Positions 1-4,189 of a stretch of DNA of 6,568 bases are shown here, one piece after another. Below the pieces are notes generated by a model, which had not been told where the DNA came from, did no database searches, and saw nothing but the letters and a program-made list of their open reading frames with translations. Location: the NCBI GenBank assembly GCA_030146905.1, contig JASLAV010000273.1, forward strand, positions 1 through 6,568. The letters are read 5' to 3'. Made by a program: the position numbers and the translations under genes. The DNA is from Lentzea sp. GTDB lineage: Bacteria > Actinomycetota > Actinomycetes > Mycobacteriales > Pseudonocardiaceae. The first letter of the stretch is position 1; every line of letters begins with the position of its first letter.

Positions 1-2
1 GG

Positions 3-29
3 AGGATCTACCGCAGGATGGACACGTGA
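3..29 (+). CDS. Possible 3' end of an upstream gene (eight codons)
   Basis: A second frame is open from the left edge and ends at TGA 27-29. It overlaps the GTG start of the rsiG-like gene in a GTGA arrangement, which is typical of translationally coupled actinobacterial genes. Only eight codons are visible (ending RRMDT), so nothing can be said about the product and the frame may be non-coding. It matters because, if real, it would fix the rsiG start at 26 and put rsiG in an operon. Confidence 0.2.
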   Translation, partial: RIYRRMDT

Positions 30-595
30 TCGAGGTGCGTCCTGGCGGGCGCCGCCGAATCGACAGGGTGCTCGCCCCCGACTACACGGAGGGCGTCGAG
101 CAGCGCCCGCTCGTCGAGGTGCGCGAACTCCGCGACGAGGCAGCGCAGGAAGAGACAGACCTGTCCTACCTGCGGCGGCTGTTGCACGCGCGGATCGACA
201 TCGTGCGCGCGGAACAGGAGCGCCGCAGCTCCGGCGGTTCGGCGGTGGTCGAGCAGCTGGCCACGATCCTCTCGACGAACGCCGTCGGTCCGGCGACAGG
301 CCTTGGCCGGTACCAGACCCATGAACCGTCACGTGCCGATGCGCATCAACGGCACGTTGAAGCGCTCATCTCCGACGTGGACCTCTCCGACGTGAGCTCG
401 TTGTCCGACGCCCGCCTCGGCGAGGTGCTGGAGACGTTCATCTCGGAAGAGGCCTCCGTGTCGGTGCGACGGCGTGAGGTGCAGGTCGTGGTGGACAAGC
501 TCAACGCCGAGATCGCGTCGCGCTACCAGCGCGGGAGTGCCTCGGTGGACGAGCTGCTGGCCGCCGAGCGCGGGCACCACCGCCGCAAGAGCTGA
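26..595 (+). CDS. rsiG: RsiG-like c-di-GMP-binding anti-sigma factor (of sigma WhiG)
   Basis: In Streptomyces, RsiG binds cyclic di-GMP and, so armed, sequesters the sporulation sigma factor WhiG in the cytoplasm. The 189-residue product has the two-helix layout of that family. Helix 1 (about residues 29-66) carries E43, S47, R50, H54 and D58. Helix 2 (about 127-168) carries E142, S146, R149, Q153 and D157, an exact match to the family signature E-x3-S-x2-R-x3-Q-x3-D. Between them lies a variable low-complexity linker (about 68-112). The tail is basic (HHRRKS), and no signal peptide or membrane segment is seen. I chose the GTG at 26 because AGGA lies 7 nt upstream. The frame is open to the window edge, so a start further left cannot be excluded. 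In helix 1 the signature Gln is His54. whiG itself is not in the window. Family assignment is from motif recognition; control of WhiG is inferred by homology. Confidence 0.85.
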   Translation: MIEVRPGGRRRIDRVLAPDYTEGVEQRPLVEVRELRDEAAQEETDLSYLRRLLHARIDIVRAEQERRSSGGSAVVEQLATILSTNAVGPATGLGRYQTHEPSRADAHQRHVEALISDVDLSDVSSLSDARLGEVLETFISEEASVSVRRREVQVVVDKLNAEIASRYQRGSASVDELLAAERGHHRRKS

Positions 596-596
596 C

Positions 597-611
597 TCCC
601 AACATTTGGGA
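597..611. promoter_or_regulatory. Perfect 6+3+6 palindrome between rsiG and the MFS gene
   Basis: TCCCAA-CAT-TTGGGA begins one base after the rsiG stop codon. It could form a short hairpin with a 3-nt loop and act as a weak terminator for rsiG, but no clean T-run follows (CGATTGTTCC). It could equally be an operator for the transporter, since it sits about 40 bp upstream of that gene's presumed transcription start. The inverted repeat is directly visible; its role is a guess. Confidence 0.4.
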
Positions 612-617
612 CGATTG

Positions 618-652
618 TTCCACTTTCTGAGCAGCGGACCTAGCGTGCTCCC
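618..652 (+). promoter_or_regulatory. Candidate promoter for a leaderless MFS transcript
   Basis: TAGCGT at 641-646 resembles an actinobacterial -10 box and lies 6 nt before the ATG at 653, so transcription would start at or next to the start codon. There is no purine-rich ribosome binding site at normal spacing, which fits a leaderless mRNA. The -35 is poor (TTCCAC at 618-623 with a 17-bp spacer, or TTGTTC at 615-620 with 20 bp). The TAG at 641-643 is also an in-frame stop, so translation cannot begin upstream of 644. Confidence 0.4.
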
Positions 653-1834
653 ATGGGGTACCGCTGGGTCGTGCTGGGCGTCGGCGCCGTGGCGCAGGGC
701 ACCAACGCGGCCATCTTCCTCGGGCTGCCCGCGATCAGCCCTCAGCTCCAAGAACACTTCTCACTGACGTTGCCCCAGGTCGGGCTGCTTCTCGGCGCGG
801 TCAACCTCGGCACGATGATCGCCCTCGTGCCATGGGGAGTCGTCGCGGACCGACGCGGCGAACGACTCGTAATGACCATCGGCGGTCTCGGTGCCGCCGC
901 CTGCCTGCTCTCCGTGACGCTGGGCAACGCGTGGATCGCCGGTCTCGCGCTGTTCGCCGCCGGGCTGTTCGGAGCCAGCGTCAACGCGGCCAGCGGCCGG
1001 GCGGTGATGTCGTGGTTCAGCAGGGAGTCGCGCGGCCTCGCCATGGGCGTCCGGCAGACGGCGACCCCGCTCGGAGCGGCCCTCACGGCGGCCGTGCTGC
1101 CCGGCATCGCCATCTCGGCAGGGGTGCCCACGGCGTTCGTCGCGCTGGCGAGCGTGACGGCGTTCGTGGCGCTCGCGGTGGCGTTGCTGGTCAGGGAGCC
1201 ACCCGGTGCGGTCAGAGCGGGTTCCGACCACGGTCTGGTGCTCAAGGACCCGAGGCTGCTGCGCCTCTCTCTCGCGAGTGGGCTGCTCGTGGTTCCCCAG
1301 TTCACCGCCACCGCCCTGATGGTGCCCCTCCTGCACGAACACCGCGGCGTGAGCGTGACGGCGGCGGCAGCGGTCTTCGCCGTAGCCCAGGCGCTCGGCG
1401 GGGCCGGACGGCTCGCGGTCGGCGTGTGGTCGGACCGGGCGCGCAGCAGGATCGGGCCGTTGAAGATCGTCTCGGTGCTCACCGCGATCGGGTTCGTGCT
1501 GGTCGCGGTCCTCGACCAGGCGCCGCTGCCGGTGCTGGTGGCCGTGCTGGTGCCGACGAGCGTGCTCGCGTTGTGCTGGAACGGGCTGGCGGTCACCGAG
1601 GCCGGCGAGCTCGCGCCGGACGGCCGCAGCGCCACCGGGATCGCCATGCAGAACTCGGCGAACTACCTCAGCGCGGCGACGACGCCCTTCGTCGCGGCCC
1701 TCGTCGCCGTGAACGTGGGATGGCCTGCGGCGATGGCGCTGGCAGCCGTCGCGGCCGTGGCCGCGCGGGTGCTGCTTCAGCCGTGGCGTTCCCTGCGGGC
1801 CAGCTCGCCCCAGAACTCGCGCAGCGTCTCGTAG
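653..1834 (+). CDS. Major facilitator superfamily transporter, 12 membrane helices
   Basis: This 393-residue integral membrane protein is the usual length for a 12-helix MFS carrier of the inner membrane. Helix 1 starts at about residue 5. The MFS motif A loop between helices 2 and 3 is clear at 62-71 (G62, D66, R67, G69, R71). The half-repeat counterpart is at about 257-262 (G257, W259, S260, D261, R262). Residues 119-141 (SWF...RGLAMGVRQTATPLG) resemble the helix 4-5 region of nitrate/cyanate-permease-like MFS proteins, but the substrate cannot be assigned. A soluble loop at about 181-200 separates the two six-helix halves. ATG 653 is the first possible start after an in-frame TAG at 641. 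The last 19 codons and the stop overlap the convergent gene at 1777-2637, and this cytoplasmic tail (after about residue 376) is polar and probably under little constraint. Transcription is likely independent of rsiG. Confidence 0.93.
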   Translation: MGYRWVVLGVGAVAQGTNAAIFLGLPAISPQLQEHFSLTLPQVGLLLGAVNLGTMIALVPWGVVADRRGERLVMTIGGLGAAACLLSVTLGNAWIAGLALFAAGLFGASVNAASGRAVMSWFSRESRGLAMGVRQTATPLGAALTAAVLPGIAISAGVPTAFVALASVTAFVALAVALLVREPPGAVRAGSDHGLVLKDPRLLRLSLASGLLVVPQFTATALMVPLLHEHRGVSVTAAAAVFAVAQALGGAGRLAVGVWSDRARSRIGPLKIVSVLTAIGFVLVAVLDQAPLPVLVAVLVPTSVLALCWNGLAVTEAGELAPDGRSATGIAMQNSANYLSAATTPFVAALVAVNVGWPAAMALAAVAAVAARVLLQPWRSLRASSPQNSRSVS

Positions 1835-2637
1835 CGCAACGCGACCTCCTCGGCGTCACCGCTCTCCAGGGCGTCGACGATGGCGTTCACGTCGGCGGCC
1901 GAGGTGTCCTCCAGCAGGTCCTTGTCCTGCAGCAGCTGCACCAGTCCGCCGTAGTCGAGCTCGACGGCCGAGTGCGGGTGGAAGTGCTCCAGCCAGCGGC
2001 CCGTGTCGGCGAGGATCGTGGCGGGCCCCTCCTCGCCCAGAGCGCCCTTGACGACCTTGAGCGCCCTGGCGACCCTGCGCCGGGCGTCCGCCATCGCCAC
2101 GCGCCACGACACCTGCCGTTCCGGGTCGTCCTGGGCGCTCGCGAGCACCACGCGGCGCTGGGCGGGGTCGACGAGGGCGAACCACGGCAGCGGCACCGTC
2201 CAGGTCGTGGAGATGACGTGGACGGCTCCCGCGGCGAGTTCGGCCATCACGGCGGACGCGCGCGCACGGACCGTCTCCGGCGAGAGGCTGAGAGCGGCGT
2301 CCTGCAGGATTGGCGGAGCGGAGGCCAGGAAGCCCACGAGAGCGGCCGCGGAGCGCGCCCTGAGGTCCAGGGGGCAGACGAGCGGCCCCTGCCCGACACG
2401 CGCGGCGTCGGAGGTCGGAACCTCGGCCGGACTGATCGTCATGACGTCCAGCGACTCGCCCGGGAGGAGCTTGCGGCCCAACTGTGATCGCAACCACAGC
2501 TCCCGTTCGCGGTCCCCCACCTCCGAGCGGGGGATCGGGCCCTTTTCCAGGGCTTTTGCGACCTTCGCCGCTAGCGGTGCGTCCAATACCGATAACGGTT
2601 CGTACACCCTCAGGTAGGCGACGAACGGTCTGGGCAC
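1777..2637 (-). CDS. Conserved actinobacterial protein of unknown function
   Basis: I recognise this as the type of 280-300-residue protein found across actinomycetes beginning (M)xRPFxAYLRVYEPL, but I know no function and assign none. It is 286 residues and cytoplasmic in appearance, with no signal peptide or transmembrane segment. It has an N-terminal region (1-60) with an LRVYEPL motif, a middle region rich in alanine and arginine, a hydrophobic strand-like stretch with three aromatic residues at about 140-155 (TTWTVPLPWFALVD), and a mostly helical acidic C-terminus. The GTG start at 2637 is supported by AAGGA 7 nt upstream on the minus strand. The nearby minus-strand ATG at 2645 is out of frame. 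Its 3' end runs 58 bp into the convergent MFS gene. It is divergent from the DUF3073 gene, with 173 bp between the start codons. Codon use matches its neighbours, so nothing suggests transfer. Confidence 0.85.
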   Translation of the reverse strand: MPRPFVAYLRVYEPLSVLDAPLAAKVAKALEKGPIPRSEVGDRERELWLRSQLGRKLLPGESLDVMTISPAEVPTSDAARVGQGPLVCPLDLRARSAAALVGFLASAPPILQDAALSLSPETVRARASAVMAELAAGAVHVISTTWTVPLPWFALVDPAQRRVVLASAQDDPERQVSWRVAMADARRRVARALKVVKGALGEEGPATILADTGRWLEHFHPHSAVELDYGGLVQLLQDKDLLEDTSAADVNAIVDALESGDAEEVALRYETLREFWGELARRERHG

Positions 2638-2663
2638 CTGTGCATCCTTCCACGCGGGGGCGG

Positions 2664-2705
2664 TCGCGAGATTTGGCGGTACGTGTCACGCCTACCGCGT
2701 CGCGA
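2664..2705. promoter_or_regulatory. Nested inverted repeats in a divergent promoter region
   Basis: Two TCGCGA palindromes (2664-2669, 2700-2705) flank an inverted pair GCGGTA (2676-2681) and TACCGC (2693-2698). Between these lies the 9-bp palindrome CGTG-T-CACG (2682-2690). The block sits 26 bp upstream of the minus-strand GTG at 2637 and about 105 bp upstream of the plus-strand ATG at 2811. It could be an operator for either gene. The repeats are short and GC-rich, so chance is a real alternative. I see no convincing -35/-10 pair for either direction. TACGGT near 2722 is only a weak -10 candidate for the DUF3073 gene. Confidence 0.3.
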
Positions 2706-2810
2706 GGAACCCCATCGGCACGGTACGGTAGTTACCAGGAACCAGTTGTCGAGACGAGTGGGGCCGCCGTTCCCCCGGCCGCCCCCGTCCCTGTGCGAGG
2801 GGGTCGAGCC

Positions 2811-2999
2811 ATGGGGCGCGGCCGAGCGAAGGCCAAGCAGACGAAGGTCGCCAGGGAGCTCAAGTACAGCTCTCATGAGACCGACTTCGCTGCGTTGCAG
2901 CGTGAGCTGTCTGGTGACGAAAGGTCGCCGAACGGGCTCGGTGGTGGCGAAGAAAGCCACGACGACCCGTACGACGATTACGACGACTACCGTCGCTGA
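2811..2999 (+). CDS. DUF3073 family small protein
   Basis: This 62-residue protein begins MGRGRAKAKQTKVARELKYS, the hallmark N-terminus of DUF3073, a small family that as far as I know is confined to Actinobacteria and has no established function. It has two parts. Residues 1-20 are strongly basic (eight Lys/Arg). Residues 47-60 are strongly acidic and tyrosine-rich, ending in a DDPYDDYDDYRR tail. The middle (22-38) holds the conserved TDxxALQRELSG stretch. No membrane segment or catalytic motif is visible; the charge split suggests binding to nucleic acid or a partner protein, which is inference only. I chose ATG 2811 over earlier in-frame codons because it gives the family N-terminus and has GAGGGG 7 nt upstream. 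It is divergent from the unknown gene at 1777-2637 and followed directly by a strong terminator hairpin. Confidence 0.93.
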   Translation: MGRGRAKAKQTKVARELKYSSHETDFAALQRELSGDERSPNGLGGGEESHDDPYDDYDDYRR

Positions 3000-3004
3000 A
3001 TTCA

Positions 3005-3073
3005 GCCTTCGGAGTTCAAGGGTTGGGCAGCCGGTCTTCCCGGCGCCCAGCCCTTGAACTCTGAGGGCGTTTT
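3005..3073. terminator. Long hairpin terminator between convergent genes
   Basis: The arm 3012-3028 (GAGTTCAAGGGTTGGGC) pairs with 3045-3061 over 17 positions, with a single G-U wobble. After a bulged A at 3029 the stem continues as GCCGG (3030-3034) with CCGGC (3040-3044) around a TCTTC loop. Outward, 3005-3011 pairs with 3062-3068 (two wobbles), giving about 29 paired positions. TTTT at 3070-3073 follows on the plus strand, so this is a classical intrinsic terminator for the DUF3073 gene. On the minus strand there is no T-run, but the hairpin starts just past the Old Yellow Enzyme stop codon and could also stop that transcript. Confidence 0.85.
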
Positions 3074-4068
3074 CAGAAAGCCCTGGCGTACTGCTTCGGC
3101 GCGTGGATCTCCACACCCAACTGCTGAGCCGCGTGCAGCGGCCAGTACGGGTCGCGGAGCAGTTCGCGCGCGAGCAGGACCAGGTCGGCGGAGCCGTCCG
3201 TCACAACCTGTTCGGCCTGCTTCGCCTCGGTGATCAGGCCGACTGCACCCGTGGGCACGTCTGCCTTGCGTCGCACAGCTTCGGCGAGCGGCACCTGGTA
3301 GCCGGGCCCGATCGGGATGTCCGCCTGCGCGGTGTTGCCACCGCTGGACACGTCGATCAGGTCCGCACCCGCGGCCTTGAGCGCCTGTGCCAGCACAACG
3401 CTGTCGTCGGCGGTCCACCCGCCTTCCACCCAGTCGCTGCCGCTGATCCGGACGATCACCGGCACGTCCGGTCCGACCGCTGCCCTCACGGCCGCGGTGA
3501 CCTCGACGGGTACGGCGATGCGTTCTTCGATGCTGCCCTCGTTCGTGAGCGGCGAGTAGTACTCGTGGAGCAGGTAGCCGTGGGCCGCGTGGACCTCCAG
3601 CACCTCGAAGCCGGCCTCGACCGCCCTGAGCGCGCCGTCGACGAAGGCCTTGACGATCGCGCTGTGGCTCTCGAGCTTCTCCGGCTGGTTGCCACCGGGG
3701 AACGGCTCGGTCGTGGGCGCCACCGGCACCCAGTCACCGATCGCCTTGCGCCCGGCGTGCGCGAGCTGGATGCCCGGCACCGAGCCCTGCTCCTTGATGA
3801 ACCGCGTGATCGGCTTCCAGGCCTCGACCTGCGCGTCGTTCCAGATGCCGACGTCCTGCGGCGAGATCCGGCCCCTCGGCTCGACGGCGGTGGCCTCGGC
3901 GATGACCAGCCCGGCACCGCCGACCGCGCGGGAACCCAGGTGGACGAGGTGCCAGTTCGTCGGCACACCGTCCTCCTCGGTCACCGAGTACTGGCACATC
4001 GGGCTGACCGCGATCCGGTTGGGCAGCGTGACCGAGCGCAGGGTCAGCGGGGAGAAGAGCAAGCTCAC
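3073..4068 (-). CDS. Old Yellow Enzyme-type NADH:flavin oxidoreductase (YqjM/NamA-like)
   Basis: FMN-dependent cytoplasmic ene-reductases of this class reduce activated C=C bonds (enones, maleimides, nitro-compounds) with NAD(P)H; the natural substrate is usually unknown. The 331-residue product is a TIM-barrel protein with YqjM-class residues: C25 and Y27 in SPMCQYS, Q101 in GIQLAHAGRKA, the substrate-binding pair H160/H163 in EVHAAHGYLLHE, the FMN-site arginine in VRISGSDW, the phosphate-binding VGLITEA and LARELLRDPYWPLHAA, and a C-terminal QYARAF whose R329 matches the arginine finger donated to the neighbouring subunit in YqjM. Oddly, the loop after SPLTN (N176) runs straight to EGSIEER, so the near-universal R-x-D-x-YGG segment is missing. 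GTG 4068 has AGGGAG 6 nt upstream. It lies 121 bp downstream of iolD on the same strand but probably has its own promoter (two GAACGTTC palindromes upstream). Family is certain; whether activity is normal is not. Confidence 0.95.
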   Translation of the reverse strand: MSLLFSPLTLRSVTLPNRIAVSPMCQYSVTEEDGVPTNWHLVHLGSRAVGGAGLVIAEATAVEPRGRISPQDVGIWNDAQVEAWKPITRFIKEQGSVPGIQLAHAGRKAIGDWVPVAPTTEPFPGGNQPEKLESHSAIVKAFVDGALRAVEAGFEVLEVHAAHGYLLHEYYSPLTNEGSIEERIAVPVEVTAAVRAAVGPDVPVIVRISGSDWVEGGWTADDSVVLAQALKAAGADLIDVSSGGNTAQADIPIGPGYQVPLAEAVRRKADVPTGAVGLITEAKQAEQVVTDGSADLVLLARELLRDPYWPLHAAQQLGVEIHAPKQYARAF

Positions 4069-4081
4069 TTCGGGCTCCCTT

Positions 4082-4111
4082 GGAACGTTCGTGTACCTAA
4101 CTGAACGTTCA
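4082..4111 (-). promoter_or_regulatory. Paired palindromic operator upstream of the Old Yellow Enzyme gene
   Basis: The 8-bp palindrome GAACGTTC occurs twice, at 4083-4090 and 4103-4110 (the second extends to the 10-bp TGAACGTTCA). The centres are exactly 20 bp apart, about two helical turns, so both would face the same side of the DNA. The proximal copy ends 14 bp before the GTG and just upstream of the AGGGAG ribosome binding site. Between the copies, the minus strand reads TTAGGTA, a weak -10 candidate, so a bound repressor would block RNA polymerase. The arrangement resembles TetR-family operators, but no regulator gene is in the window. Confidence 0.55.
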
Positions 4112-4137
4112 AGGAAGCCCGGAGCCCGGTTGTTCCC

Positions 4138-4178
4138 GGCTGTGAGACATCTCAGCCACTGGGCGGTGCCTGAGGCAC
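4138..4178 (-). terminator. Weak hairpins downstream of iolD
   Basis: Two small stems lie within 55 nt after the iolD stop. The first reads GTGCC-TCA-GGCAC on the minus strand (4166-4178). The second pairs GGCTGAG with CTCA-ca-GCC around an ATGT loop (4138-4157), with a 2-nt bulge. No T-run follows, so they may slow or end transcription only partly, and read-through from the iol operon into the Old Yellow Enzyme gene is possible. Confidence 0.25.
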
Positions 4179-4189
4179 GAACCCGTGCA

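Noticed and set aside
18..29. ATG at 18-20 preceded by GGAGG as a start codon
   Set aside because: The frame stops after three codons (TGA 27-29), so it cannot start a gene. It may instead be the end of an upstream gene.
742..1647. 301-codon open frame on - opposite the MFS gene
   Set aside because: It is antisense to a well-supported 12-helix transporter. Its Ala/Thr/Ser/Pro-rich composition is typical of a shadow frame.
832..2487. 551-codon open frame on + spanning the MFS gene and the unknown gene
   Set aside because: It is out of frame inside the transporter and antisense to the next gene. The product is an Arg/Gly-rich shadow with no ribosome binding site at its start.
3103..4104. 333-codon open frame on + opposite the Old Yellow Enzyme gene
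   Set aside because: It mirrors a gene with clear catalytic and cofactor motifs, and its own translation shows no domain.
4123..4141. AGCCCGG-TTGTT-CCCGGCT as a terminator of iolD
   Set aside because: The stem has a C-C mismatch, no T-run follows, and CCGG words are common by chance in this DNA.
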